Positions 18,088-27,162 of a DNA stretch of 64,000 bases are shown here, piece after piece. The DNA is from JL08 sp039969355. GTDB taxonomy: Bacteria > Pseudomonadota > Alphaproteobacteria > Rhodobacterales > Rhodobacteraceae. Where the stretch lies: positions 62,001 through 126,000 of the forward strand of contig JBDVOA010000010.1 in the NCBI GenBank assembly GCA_039969355.1, written 5' to 3'. A model generated the notes under the pieces. It made no database searches. It worked only from the letters and a program-made list of their open reading frames with translations, and was not told where the DNA came from. Position 1 is the stretch's first letter. Every line of letters starts with the position of its first letter. Both the position numbers and the translations under genes were made by a program.

Positions 18088-19226
18088 TTCTTAACATCTC
18101 CGTAAGGGTCTGCGGCATCGCGCAAACCATCACCCACAAACACAAAAGCCATTACCAAAGCGATGAAGAATATCACGGGAATGAAGTACCATTGATAGTT
18201 CAGCAAAACATCGGCGCTGGTGGCCTTTTGCAGCATCACTCCCAGCGAGCTGACCGGATCCTTCAAGCCCAGACCGATAAAAGAAAGAGCGGTTTCGCTA
18301 AGGACCATATAGGGAAACGAAATCACTAGATCGACGATGATATAGCTGGTGAAGCTCGGCAACAGATGTTTGCGGATCACATGACCGGGTTTAGCTCCGC
18401 AAAGTTGCGCCGCTAGCACATATTCCTGGTTTCGCTCCGCCAGCAAATGGGTTCTCACTCGTCGTGCTAATGTAGGCCAGCCGATGAAGCCGAGAATAAG
18501 GGATATGTAGAAAAACCTGGCCTCTGCAGTCATCTCGGGCGGCATAAAAGCCGCCACCGCCATGAAAAGCGGGATCGCCGGCACTGTTCGGACCGCATCG
18601 GTGATCATCTGGAGTACCCCGTCTATCCAGCCGCCATAGTATCCTGAGATTCCTCCGATGATCAGTGCCAAAACAAAGGCGATGAGAACACCGATTGTGC
18701 CTACTTTCACGGACGTCCAGATCGCATGAAGCGTGCGCGAAAAGATATCCTGCCCGTCTTCATCTGTTCCAAAGAGATGGATTTTACCGTCTTTAACGCC
18801 AAACAGATGTGTATCCATCGGGATGAAGTCAAAGAGCTTGTATTTGTCGCCCTCAACAAAGAATTTCATGTAAAGGCGGGTGTCTTCATCAATGGTCGTC
18901 ACCCAGCGGAAATTCGTCGCCATTGATCGTTCGCGCTTGACCGCATGGATAAAGGGTCGGGGGGAACACCCGTTGACGTCACAGAACTGCGGGATTTGCG
19001 GCGCACCATTGGTATAGTCCTTGTCGCGCCCTGCAATCGTCGGATCATAAGGGGACAAAAACGGCGCGAATACTCCCGACAGGATCAGCACGAACAGAAC
19101 AATGGCAGCGATCAGCGCCGCGCGCTGTTTCTTAAACCTTGCCCAAATAAGCTGCCCCTGAGAGGCGGTAAAATACGCTTCCTTGGCACTCTGGTCCTGC
19201 AACGTGTCGTTAATCACATCAGTCAT
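18084..19226 (-). CDS. Oligopeptide-type ABC transporter permease (OppC-like, with long periplasmic insert)
   Basis: Membrane subunit of 380 residues, longer than the usual ~300 for OppC/DppC. After the first membrane segment (about 38-58) comes an insert of about 100 residues with FCDVNGCSPRPF, FRWVTTIDEDTRLYM and FGTDEDGQDIFSRTLH before the core BPD_transp_1 domain. The EAA loop is in QLCGAKPGHVIRKHLLP. Such long inserts occur in a subset of family 5 importers, including some that carry oligosaccharides. Start ATG 19226 lies 5 bases after the OppB stop. Confidence 0.87.
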   Translation of the reverse strand: MTDVINDTLQDQSAKEAYFTASQGQLIWARFKKQRAALIAAIVLFVLILSGVFAPFLSPYDPTIAGRDKDYTNGAPQIPQFCDVNGCSPRPFIHAVKRERSMATNFRWVTTIDEDTRLYMKFFVEGDKYKLFDFIPMDTHLFGVKDGKIHLFGTDEDGQDIFSRTLHAIWTSVKVGTIGVLIAFVLALIIGGISGYYGGWIDGVLQMITDAVRTVPAIPLFMAVAAFMPPEMTAEARFFYISLILGFIGWPTLARRVRTHLLAERNQEYVLAAQLCGAKPGHVIRKHLLPSFTSYIIVDLVISFPYMVLSETALSFIGLGLKDPVSSLGVMLQKATSADVLLNYQWYFIPVIFFIALVMAFVFVGDGLRDAADPYGDVKK

Positions 19227-19231
19227 AGCGG

Positions 19232-20236
19232 TTACCTCAGAATGCTTTTGCGGACGCGCGGATCAATGACGGCCAAAAGAATGTCCGTAAAGAAATTGAG
19301 CGTCACGATTGATGCGGTAAGCAAGAAAATGATCGCGCCAGCGAGTTGCTGATCATTTGATCGGGCGAGGGCCTCGATAAGTAGGGCGCCGGCCTCTGTT
19401 AACGTCAGGATCAGGGCCACAATGGGCAATTCGTTGAAGATCCGGTTAAGGTCGAAACCCAATGAGTTGACGATAGGTCCCAGAGCATGTCGGGCAGGGT
19501 AGCGCCACAATAACTTGCGACCATAAACGCCACGGGCGGCAGCAGCAGTCACATACAGCTTGCCAATTTCGTCAGACATAAGCGCCCGGACTGTTTGCAG
19601 GGCAAAGGCGGTGGCCGACCACCCCAGAATGAAAATTGGTAGCCAGGCGTGTTTCAGCAAGTCGACAAACTTGGCCCAATCCCAGGGGGCATCTCGGAAT
19701 TCCTTACTGAAGAGCCCGGTCAGTGTTTCCCCAAACCATACCGTTGATAACAGCATGATCATCAACGCCAGCAGGAAGTTAGGCATTGCCAGACCAAGAT
19801 AGCTCACGATACGCAGACTGTTGTTGAGAAGTGGGTTGTTGGAGGCGGCTGAAATGATGCCGACCGGGATTGCGATTGCATAGGCAAGTCCCAGTGAGGC
19901 AAGACAGATACCTAAAGAAAGCCAGAATTTCGCGCCCAGAAGCTGAGCGATGTTAACCCTTAGAATGCAACTGTCACCGTATTCGCCCTGAAAGGCATTT
20001 ACGATCCAGCTGGCCCAGCGGGTAAGAAACGGCCTGTCAAGGCCAAGTCGTTGTCGTTCAAGTTCAATGTCTGCGACAGAGATGCCAGAACCTTGCGTGT
20101 TCTTGAAAGCGAGATAGCGTTCAGCGCAGTCGCCGGGGACAAGCTCCATAAGAGAGAAAACAACCAGAGACACGATAATCAGCGTGGTGATTGCCATCAA
20201 AGCCCTGACAAAAACGAAGCGCCCGAATTGCAGCAT
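19232..20236 (-). CDS. Oligopeptide-type ABC transporter permease (OppB-like)
   Basis: First permease subunit, 334 residues with about six membrane segments. The N-terminus FVRALMAITTLIIVSLVVFS and ELVPGDCAERYL are standard for OppB/DppB, where the family motif is usually xPGDP. The EAA-like loop is AAAARGVYGRKLLWRYPARH. ERQRLGLDRPFLTRW is the typical periplasmic segment. It is separated from the upstream binding-protein gene by a 113-base region holding a hairpin. Confidence 0.88.
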   Translation of the reverse strand: MLQFGRFVFVRALMAITTLIIVSLVVFSLMELVPGDCAERYLAFKNTQGSGISVADIELERQRLGLDRPFLTRWASWIVNAFQGEYGDSCILRVNIAQLLGAKFWLSLGICLASLGLAYAIAIPVGIISAASNNPLLNNSLRIVSYLGLAMPNFLLALMIMLLSTVWFGETLTGLFSKEFRDAPWDWAKFVDLLKHAWLPIFILGWSATAFALQTVRALMSDEIGKLYVTAAAARGVYGRKLLWRYPARHALGPIVNSLGFDLNRIFNELPIVALILTLTEAGALLIEALARSNDQQLAGAIIFLLTASIVTLNFFTDILLAVIDPRVRKSILR

Positions 20237-20301
20237 ATTCCCGATCCGTATTTGCGCATTTGCCGTATTACGTACGGTTGAACGCGCTTGTGCGTAAGGT
20301 A

Positions 20302-20325
20302 GGCGGGCAACCTGAGATGCCCGCC
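20302..20325 (-). terminator. Stem-loop between oppA-like and oppB-like genes
   Basis: Perfect 8-bp inverted repeat, GGCGGGCA at 20302-20309 and TGCCCGCC at 20318-20325, with an 8-nt loop. It lies 24 bases downstream of the binding-protein stop codon in the direction of transcription and is not followed by a strong T-run. It is best read as an mRNA-stabilising or partial-termination element that lets the binding protein be made in excess over the permeases. Confidence 0.55.
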
Positions 20326-20349
20326 GAGTTCTTGCAGTTTACGAGGTGG

Positions 20350-22389
20350 TTATTCTGACAGCCACCACTGCGAGGCCCGGTAAGGATAGGTCCGGTAGTA
20401 CTCGTAGGAATGGGTTTTGAAGTCAGTGAAGTTATGCAGCTTTGCGCTCTGATAAATAGGCGCAGGCGCATTGACCGTACCGATGAAGAACAGGTTTTCT
20501 ACCATGTTCTTGACCATGCGCTCACCAGTTTCAGCAAACTCAGCACTGGCCTGATCCGCAGACTGCAGCGTATTCACGTCAGCCATCAGTTGCTTGACTG
20601 CTTCCGGTGGTTCAACCCCTGCGGCGCCGTTGCTATCGACCCACTCAGCCCAGAGCATACCGGTCCGGTTACCAAAGTAGTTTTCAAACGGAGGCACCCA
20701 AAGCTCATTGTTGCCAAGCACAATCGCCATGGGCTGACCTTTCCGCCACATGGAAACATCGAGCTTGTTCGAGGATTGGGCCGAACGATACTCATCCGGT
20801 GTCACCTCTTTGACAACTGAGTCGATACCAACGTCTTTCCAATACTGCGCCACCAGCTCAACAGTCTGACCAGCGATGCCTTGCGTTGAGAAGTTCATGT
20901 TCAACACCAGCTTGTCGCCATTGGGCAACTCACGGATGCCATCGCCGTCTGTGTCGACCAAGCCGAGTTCATCAAGAAGGGCATTTGCCCCAGCCTGATC
21001 GAAGTCAGTTTTATAGGTTTCCCAAGCCGAATCCACGAACTCAGGCAGCGGTGAGAAACCCACATACTGTTTGGGTGTGCCTTGCCCGAAAAAGCCAACC
21101 TCGTTCAATTCATCGCGGTTGATCGCGATTGACATCGCTTCGCGGAATTTAAGATCGCCGAATACCTTGCGTTTTTCCGGGTCCTCATGGGTCACATTAA
21201 AGCCAAAGGCTCCCATCGTGATCTCAGGGCGAAGGTGGATATTGTATCCGCCGCTTTCCTGATTTTCCAACAGGATAGGTGCCGAAGCCAACTGTATCGA
21301 TTGCGACTTGTAGTCGACTTCATTGTTGACAAGCTTCAGGATGCGGACTTCGTTGTCGTTGATATAGACTTCGTCCTGCTCACTGATATAGGGCAGTTGC
21401 TGACCGGTTGTATCAACCTGGTGAAAGTATGGATTTGCCACCAGATGGCGACCTTCGGTCGTGTCAGTAATGTAGATGTGGCTTTCCAGCGTGGGGTGCG
21501 TACCCTTTGGTAAACCAGCAGCCAAGTCTGGCTTGCTCAACATCGGTGTGGGCGTATCCGTCCAGTCCGAGTTGCCGTAAAAAGCCTTGATCGCATCATA
21601 GCCGTTTTCGAAACCAAGGCCTTGGGCAAAGCTGTCCGCGTCGGCATTAATGCCGGGATGGAACTGCCCCAGGAAATGCATTGGCTGAAATCCTTGACCA
21701 AAGTGGGTCGCGAAGTGTGCCAAAAGACCTGGCTTTGGAGCAGGAAGATTAAAGACCACTGTGGTCTCATCTGGCGCGTCGACGGTCATCGTTTCACCGC
21801 CAACGGTCACATAATCCTTGGGCTTTTCAAAGATGTTGGTGTCCAGCATCAGGTTGTCATGCCAGAATTTCACATCGGCCGAGGTAAACGGTGCACCATC
21901 CGACCACTTGTGGCCTTTGCGCAGATGAAATGTCAGTTGAGTAAAGTCGTCGTTCCATTCCCAGGATTTAGCAATGTTCGGCACGATGGTCTGAAGGTCA
22001 TCCGAATAGCGCACGAGATTGACGTGGCGCACCGACAAAAAGTCCGACGTACCCGCCTCTGTTGCGTTCGATAGCACATCCAATGTGCCACCGTATTGGC
22101 CGATTTCATCGTAGGGCGCGACGACCAGCGGTTCCGAAGGTAAGCGGTCAGCCAACGCAGGCAGGTCAGGGTTTCCCTTGATACGGGCATTCAGTGCATC
22201 GATGTCAGGGTTGGCCGACATTTCCATTGTACAATTGGCCAGCTCCTGAAATTCAGCCAGCTCATATTGCTGCGGGAATGCCCCTGCAGCAACGCCCATG
22301 GAATCCGACACAGTGACAGCCGGGCAGGCCGCCATCGCTGCGCCAGAAAAGGCACTCAGCGCCGCGCTGGATAATAATATCTTCCTCAT
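20350..22389 (-). CDS. Family 5 extracellular solute-binding protein (OppA-like, large)
   Basis: Periplasmic receptor of 679 residues with an N-terminal signal (MRKILLSSAALSAFSGAAMA, then AC). The SBP_bac_5 core is visible: TFHLRKGHKWSDGAPFTSAD, AFGFNVTHEDPEKRKVFGDL, KFREAMSIAINRDELNEV. A DTDGDGIRELPNGDKL segment resembles a Ca-binding-type loop. At 679 residues it exceeds OppA/DppA (about 535); this size class includes receptors for oligosaccharides (AgpA-like) as well as peptides. AAGGAG precedes the ATG. First gene of the A-B-C-D-F operon. Confidence 0.87.
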   Translation of the reverse strand: MRKILLSSAALSAFSGAAMAACPAVTVSDSMGVAAGAFPQQYELAEFQELANCTMEMSANPDIDALNARIKGNPDLPALADRLPSEPLVVAPYDEIGQYGGTLDVLSNATEAGTSDFLSVRHVNLVRYSDDLQTIVPNIAKSWEWNDDFTQLTFHLRKGHKWSDGAPFTSADVKFWHDNLMLDTNIFEKPKDYVTVGGETMTVDAPDETTVVFNLPAPKPGLLAHFATHFGQGFQPMHFLGQFHPGINADADSFAQGLGFENGYDAIKAFYGNSDWTDTPTPMLSKPDLAAGLPKGTHPTLESHIYITDTTEGRHLVANPYFHQVDTTGQQLPYISEQDEVYINDNEVRILKLVNNEVDYKSQSIQLASAPILLENQESGGYNIHLRPEITMGAFGFNVTHEDPEKRKVFGDLKFREAMSIAINRDELNEVGFFGQGTPKQYVGFSPLPEFVDSAWETYKTDFDQAGANALLDELGLVDTDGDGIRELPNGDKLVLNMNFSTQGIAGQTVELVAQYWKDVGIDSVVKEVTPDEYRSAQSSNKLDVSMWRKGQPMAIVLGNNELWVPPFENYFGNRTGMLWAEWVDSNGAAGVEPPEAVKQLMADVNTLQSADQASAEFAETGERMVKNMVENLFFIGTVNAPAPIYQSAKLHNFTDFKTHSYEYYRTYPYRASQWWLSE

Positions 22390-22504
22390 TTTGGTCTCCT
22401 TGTTGGTTATTTGCGGCGTGCCCTTTAGTGGACCCGCCCAGGCTTTGTGCCTTTGGTCGTTCGGGTTGGTTCAAGCCGCCGTTTCCGGGGCTTAGTGATG
22501 TTTA

Positions 22505-23707
22505 TTAAGATATTTGTGACAGCTCCGATGCAAGTGAATTGTTTGAAAAATCCAAAGGAAAACCCGGGCGTCGCGATTGGCAGCGTTGCGGCGAAAGGTC
22601 GTCTGCGCACAGGCCGCTTTTCAGCAGATCATCTGGCAGAGTGTTTTCTGTGATCAAACTGGCCGTGGCGCGTGCCAACGCAGGCGCCATCATGATACCG
22701 TACCCGCCTTGTCCGGCCAGCCAGAAAAAGTCGGGCACATCCGCGTCAAAACCGACGACCGGGTTTGCATCTTCCACGAAACAGCGTAAGCCCGCCCAAC
22801 TGTGCGATAATCGCTTGGGCTTCAACGTGGTGTTCCGCTGCAGCCAATCCATCAGGACGGCCACGTCCATTTCATCGGGGCGTACATCTTGTGGTGCAAC
22901 TGGTGTTTCATCGCCAGGAGACGCCATCAACCCACCCGCATCGGGTTTAACGTAGGCGTCTTCGCCGATGAAATCGGTCGCTGGCACGCCGCTCAGATCC
23001 ATCTCGGGCGCAATATCTACGATGATGCCGGTTCGGCGCTTAGGGACAAGGCCGATCGGGGCAGCGCCTGCCATCTGGCCGACCTCATCTGCCCAAGCAC
23101 CGGCGGCATTTACCACGATACGCGCGGTGAAGGTCAGGTCCCTTATGGCAACTTTCCAGCCGTCTTTGGTGTGTTGCATGCTATCGACGCATTGTCCCAG
23201 TTGGACATGCCCGCCGCGTTGTTTCAGCCCACGCAAAAAACCTTGGTGTAGAGTGGCCACATCCATATCGCTAACACCCGGCTCAAAAGCACCTGCTGCC
23301 ACCAGTTCTGGCTTGAGCAGTGGCGACAACTCCAGCGTTTGCTCAGCGTCCAGACGATGTACGGGGGCCGCATCTGTCGAATTCTCCAGCAGCGGGTCAA
23401 GTTGCGACTCGCGCCCCGGAGGTGCCACGGCAAGAAATCCGCGCGCGCTCAGCATGGCTGTCGAACAAAAGCCATCTGGGGGTGATTTGAAAAATGGTTC
23501 ACTTGCGACATTGATCGCGCGTACAACTCTGCTGCCGTAGTTACGGGTAAATAGTGCGGCTGATCGACCCGTGCTATGGTAGCCTGCCGCTGTCTCGGCT
23601 TCCAGAATTATTACCGACCCAGTTGCGGCCAATTCATATGCGGCCGCCGCGCCGGATATACCACCACCGATGACAAGATAATCATAGATCACCCGGTCAC
23701 ATCCCAA
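22505..23707 (-). CDS. DAO-family FAD-dependent oxidoreductase
   Basis: Probable amino-acid oxidase or dehydrogenase of 400 residues. YDYLVIGGGISGAAAAYELA is the FAD-binding Rossmann start, YHSTGRSAALFTRNYG contains the second FAD contact, and VNAAGAWADEVGQMAG and WLAGQGGYGIMMAPALA are typical of the DadA/glycine-oxidase/D-arginine-dehydrogenase group. Cytoplasmic, without a signal peptide. It lies 115 bases upstream of the family 5 importer on the same strand and might oxidise an imported amine or amino acid. ATG 23707 is used; GTG at 23692 is an alternative start. Confidence 0.8.
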   Translation of the reverse strand: MGCDRVIYDYLVIGGGISGAAAAYELAATGSVIILEAETAAGYHSTGRSAALFTRNYGSRVVRAINVASEPFFKSPPDGFCSTAMLSARGFLAVAPPGRESQLDPLLENSTDAAPVHRLDAEQTLELSPLLKPELVAAGAFEPGVSDMDVATLHQGFLRGLKQRGGHVQLGQCVDSMQHTKDGWKVAIRDLTFTARIVVNAAGAWADEVGQMAGAAPIGLVPKRRTGIIVDIAPEMDLSGVPATDFIGEDAYVKPDAGGLMASPGDETPVAPQDVRPDEMDVAVLMDWLQRNTTLKPKRLSHSWAGLRCFVEDANPVVGFDADVPDFFWLAGQGGYGIMMAPALARATASLITENTLPDDLLKSGLCADDLSPQRCQSRRPGFPLDFSNNSLASELSQIS

Positions 23708-23859
23708 TTAACAGTTTGCATTCATTATCCCCACCCGCGGACTATACCGCCTGATTTTTTAAAAAAGCAAGAATTGATATTCGTATCAATTGGCTGGAAG
23801 TAAAGAGGGTGGCGCAGATTTCCCCGTCTCGGGCAGTAGCGAAACAATAAATCAATGTA

Positions 23860-25089
23860 TCAGGAATTTCCGGCCCGAAACCACATCGCGATTTTTTGGC
23901 GCTCATCCTGCTCAATCCCGGTGATGTTCGCCGGCGGCATGGCGTGGCTTACGCCGGCTTGCAGATATATGGCGCTCGCGTTTTTGGCGATATCTGCAGG
24001 TGTTTCCAGAAATACGCCTTTGGGCGCCCAGCGAATGCCATCCCAGAACGGTTCGCGCGCGTGACACATAGAACAGCGGCCCAGTACAATCTCATGCGCC
24101 GCCTCGAAGCCTTCAGCCTCTGCGAATTTTTGTTCGTAAGGCGTAAAGGCACGCGCCTCGGATTCTTCCAGCGTTTCGTGCCCCGAAAGAGTGGAAAGCC
24201 ATGCCATGACCACAAACAATAAGACAGTCACGGCCCAAGTCCAATGGGGTCCTTTGCCCGTTGAGTGCATCGTGTTGAAGTAGTGGCGAATGGTAACGCC
24301 GGTCAAAAAGACGAGGCTCGCGATCAGCCAACTGTATTCAGTTCCAAACGCTAACGGATAGTGATTGGATAGCATGAGGAACACCACCGGCAGCGTCAGA
24401 TAGTTGTTGTGAGTCGAACGTAGCTTGGCAATTTTGCCGTACTTCGGATCTGGCGTGCGCCCGGCCTTAAGGTCCGCAACAACGATACGTTGGTTCGGCA
24501 TGATGATAAAAAACACATTCGCTGTCATGATCGTCGCCGTGAACGCACCAAGATGAAGCATCGCCGCGCGCCCGGTAAATATCTGATCGTAACCCCATGA
24601 CATCGCAACTAGTATTGCAAAAAGAAGCAACATCAAGGCAGTAGGGTGCTCTCCTAATCTGGATTTGCACAGAAAATCATACAGAATCCAGCCAACTGTC
24701 AGGGATGCGGCGGAAATAACGATCCCCTGCCAGACCGAAATGTCAGCCTTGTTCGCATCGATCAGATACAGTTCTGCCCCAACCCAATACACGATCATCA
24801 ACATCGCTGCGCCGGAAAGCCATGTCGCGTAGCTTTCCCATTTGAACCAGATCAGATGCTCTGGCATCTGTTCCGGGGCTACGAGGTATTTTTGGATGTG
24901 ATAAAACCCGCCGCCGTGGACCTGCCATTCTTCACCATGGGCTCCCGCAGGCAAATGCGGTGTTTTTCGCAATCCAAGATCAAGGGCCACAAAATAGAAC
25001 GATGAACCGATCCAAGCGATCGCGGTCACGACGTGTAGCCAGCGGACCGCAAATGCAATCCAGTCCCAAATGATCGCAATATCCTGCAT
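23860..25089 (-). CDS. puuD: Membrane urate oxidase with cytochrome c domain
   Basis: Oxidises urate to 5-hydroxyisourate at the inner membrane, passing electrons to a c-type heme. 409 residues: about eight hydrophobic segments in the first 300 residues with conserved His (RWLHVVTAIAWIGSSFYF, STHNNYLTLPVVFLML, SNHYPLAFG), then a C-terminal domain with the heme motif CSMCH at about 339-343 and a later MPPAN segment supplying a candidate Met ligand. GGAGAACCAAG precedes the ATG. Placed divergently from a LysR regulator, with uraH and allA nearby. Confidence 0.9.
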   Translation of the reverse strand: MQDIAIIWDWIAFAVRWLHVVTAIAWIGSSFYFVALDLGLRKTPHLPAGAHGEEWQVHGGGFYHIQKYLVAPEQMPEHLIWFKWESYATWLSGAAMLMIVYWVGAELYLIDANKADISVWQGIVISAASLTVGWILYDFLCKSRLGEHPTALMLLLFAILVAMSWGYDQIFTGRAAMLHLGAFTATIMTANVFFIIMPNQRIVVADLKAGRTPDPKYGKIAKLRSTHNNYLTLPVVFLMLSNHYPLAFGTEYSWLIASLVFLTGVTIRHYFNTMHSTGKGPHWTWAVTVLLFVVMAWLSTLSGHETLEESEARAFTPYEQKFAEAEGFEAAHEIVLGRCSMCHAREPFWDGIRWAPKGVFLETPADIAKNASAIYLQAGVSHAMPPANITGIEQDERQKIAMWFRAGNS

Positions 25090-25183
25090 CTTGGTTCTCC
25101 GATGTGTTCGCTGCAGTCTAGCCAGACAAAGCTTTCTTCTGTATTCCCATATATTATCTAGCTGTATCAAAAAAAAGCGAACA

Positions 25184-26116
25184 ATGTCGTACTTCGATAA
25201 CATCAGAACCTTTGTGCGTGTCTACGAATTGGGCAGCATGTCGGCGGCCGGCCGGGATTTGCGCATTTCCCCCGCCGTAACATCATCGCGTATTTCCCAA
25301 CTAGAAGAACATCTGAGTGTGCGCCTTTTTCAACGCACCACGCGCTCTCTGACACCGACCGCGCAGGGGCAGGCGTTTTACACAGGGGCGTGCGGCGTTC
25401 TTGAGGCCGTCGATCAGGCCGAAGCTCAGGTCATGGATCTGACGGATAACCCCAAAGGCCAGCTTCACGTTGCTGCCCCCTTAGGAGTCGGGCGACGGCT
25501 TATTGCACCGCATGTGCCTGAATTTGCGTCACAATATCCGATGGTTGATGTGCGTTTGCGATTGACGGATCGCAATGTCGATCTGCCCAAGGAGGGGTTA
25601 GACGTCGCGTTTTTTCTTGGCCAGCCGCAGGATAGCAATTTGCGCATCCGTGCGATTGCCGATTGTCAGCGCGTGTTGTGCGCGTCTCCCGCATACCTCG
25701 CTGAACATGGCACGCCGATGCAGGGGCAGGATCTGGTCGATGGTAAATTTGAGTGCCTGAACCTCAGGTTTCCGGGTGCTGCAGAGTTTCAGTGGCGACT
25801 AATGACCAAAGACGGACCCCGCAAATTTGCAGTGAAAGGCAGGCTGGAATCCGATGATGGAGATGTTCTTACGGACTGGGCCTTAGACGGACAAGGGATT
25901 GCACTGAAACCGGTTTTCGAGGTGGCCGAGCATCTAGGCGCAGGGCGTCTTGTCCCGGTGATCGAGGAGTCACCGCCAGTTCCGATCCAGATGGCATGCC
26001 TCTTTACGCACAAGCGTCACCAGGACCCAAAAACGCGCTTATTCATGGAATTCATGACCGATAAGGTTCGGACAGCCGTGCGCGCATCCGAGGCGCTGGT
26101 TCAACTGCCCCGGTAG
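25184..26116 (+). CDS. LysR-family transcriptional regulator
   Basis: 310 residues with an N-terminal winged helix-turn-helix (YELGSMSAAGRDLRISPAVT) and a C-terminal LysR effector domain. It is transcribed away from puuD, with 94 bases between the two ATGs, and is the natural candidate regulator of the urate genes; an actual operator was not identified with confidence. The ATG at 25184 begins MSYFDNIRTFV as is usual for the family; the open frame extends further upstream into puuD without meaning. Its last 16 bases overlap the convergent uraH. Confidence 0.88.
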   Translation: MSYFDNIRTFVRVYELGSMSAAGRDLRISPAVTSSRISQLEEHLSVRLFQRTTRSLTPTAQGQAFYTGACGVLEAVDQAEAQVMDLTDNPKGQLHVAAPLGVGRRLIAPHVPEFASQYPMVDVRLRLTDRNVDLPKEGLDVAFFLGQPQDSNLRIRAIADCQRVLCASPAYLAEHGTPMQGQDLVDGKFECLNLRFPGAAEFQWRLMTKDGPRKFAVKGRLESDDGDVLTDWALDGQGIALKPVFEVAEHLGAGRLVPVIEESPPVPIQMACLFTHKRHQDPKTRLFMEFMTDKVRTAVRASEALVQLPR

Positions 26117-26454
26117 GTGGAATATCCAAAAGGCGAGAGCAGCAAAGGCACGTGGTAATGCGTTGCCTCTGACATGCCAAAGCGCAGCGGGATGACATCC
26201 AGAAAACGGGGGCTTTCGGGCGACACTCCGATGCGGGTCAAATAATCACCAGCGTGGAACACTAATTCGTAGGTGCCAGTTGTAAACGCCTCTGAAGGCA
26301 AAATCTGTTCGTCCGTGCGCCCATCCGAGTTCGTCGCCAGCGTCTTAAGGTGTTGACGGTTTTCGCCGTCCAGTCGATACAACTCAATCTTGATCCCTTC
26401 GGCGGGGCAGCCCCGGGCTGTATCCAGAATATGAGTTGTGAGATAGCCAGCCAT
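26101..26454 (-). CDS. uraH: 5-hydroxyisourate hydrolase
   Basis: Transthyretin-like enzyme of 117 residues that hydrolyses 5-hydroxyisourate to OHCU after urate oxidation. It shows the N-terminal signature LTTHILDTARGCPA, the central HAGDYL motif, HYHVPLLLSPFGYSTYRGS and the diagnostic C-terminal YRGS tetrapeptide. No signal peptide is seen. The start is MAGYLTTH at 26454. It converges on the LysR gene with a 16-base overlap and diverges from allA. Confidence 0.94.
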   Translation of the reverse strand: MAGYLTTHILDTARGCPAEGIKIELYRLDGENRQHLKTLATNSDGRTDEQILPSEAFTTGTYELVFHAGDYLTRIGVSPESPRFLDVIPLRFGMSEATHYHVPLLLSPFGYSTYRGS

Positions 26455-26627
26455 GTACGTATCCTTTTTCCGACAACAACACTTTGAATTCATTAGAGCC
26501 AAAGGGAAAGGCCTCGGCCCAAAACAGTGTTTCGTGTTTTTTTTGATAACGAATAAGATTATTTTGGCGTAGAGCAGTAATAAGAGACGTGCCTCACGCG
26601 AAACAGAGTTAAAGGAATTGCAGCCTT

Positions 26628-27110
26628 ATGACCGCGATCATTCGCACCGCGCCGCTCACGCCCGGAGCATTCGCACCGTTTGGCGAAGTACTGGGCTGCG
26701 TGGGCACGCCCGACAAATTGATCAATCAGGGTCTTTGTGGTCGCTTTCATGATCGTGCGGTGCTGGACTTTGGCGATGGGCGTGCGGGGATCAGTCTGTT
26801 TCACGCCCAACTCCGAGCTCTGCCCTATGACTTAGATATGGTCGAACGGCACCCCGGGGGCAGTCAGGCCTTTATCCCGATGAGCGAAGGACCGTTTTTG
26901 GTAATCGTGGCCCCAGACACTGCAGGCACACCCGGTATTCCGCTGGCGTTTCTGACGTCGCCGGGACAGGGGATCAATCTGCACCGCAATGTCTGGCATG
27001 GTGTTTTGGCACCCCTTCAGGGAACTGGCATATTTGGTGTTATTGATCGCATCGGGGATGGGGACAACCTGGAAGAACACTGGTTCGAAACGCCTTACAG
27101 AATTGAATAG
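26628..27110 (+). CDS. allA: Ureidoglycolate lyase
   Basis: 160 residues of the AllA cupin family, converting ureidoglycolate to glyoxylate and urea late in allantoin breakdown. Family segments include LTPGAFAPFGEVLGC, ERHPGGSQAFIPM, LNLHRN-like INLHRNVWHGVLAPL and the acidic C-terminal DNLEEHWFETPY. It begins the plus-strand pair allA-permease, with 52 bases to the next ATG. The 173-base region 26455-26627 separates it from divergent uraH and should hold both promoters. Confidence 0.9.
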   Translation: MTAIIRTAPLTPGAFAPFGEVLGCVGTPDKLINQGLCGRFHDRAVLDFGDGRAGISLFHAQLRALPYDLDMVERHPGGSQAFIPMSEGPFLVIVAPDTAGTPGIPLAFLTSPGQGINLHRNVWHGVLAPLQGTGIFGVIDRIGDGDNLEEHWFETPYRIE

Positions 27111-27162
27111 ACAGAGAAAAGAAGCCGCATCAAGATCGGCACGTAACCAAGAGGGACAAGAA

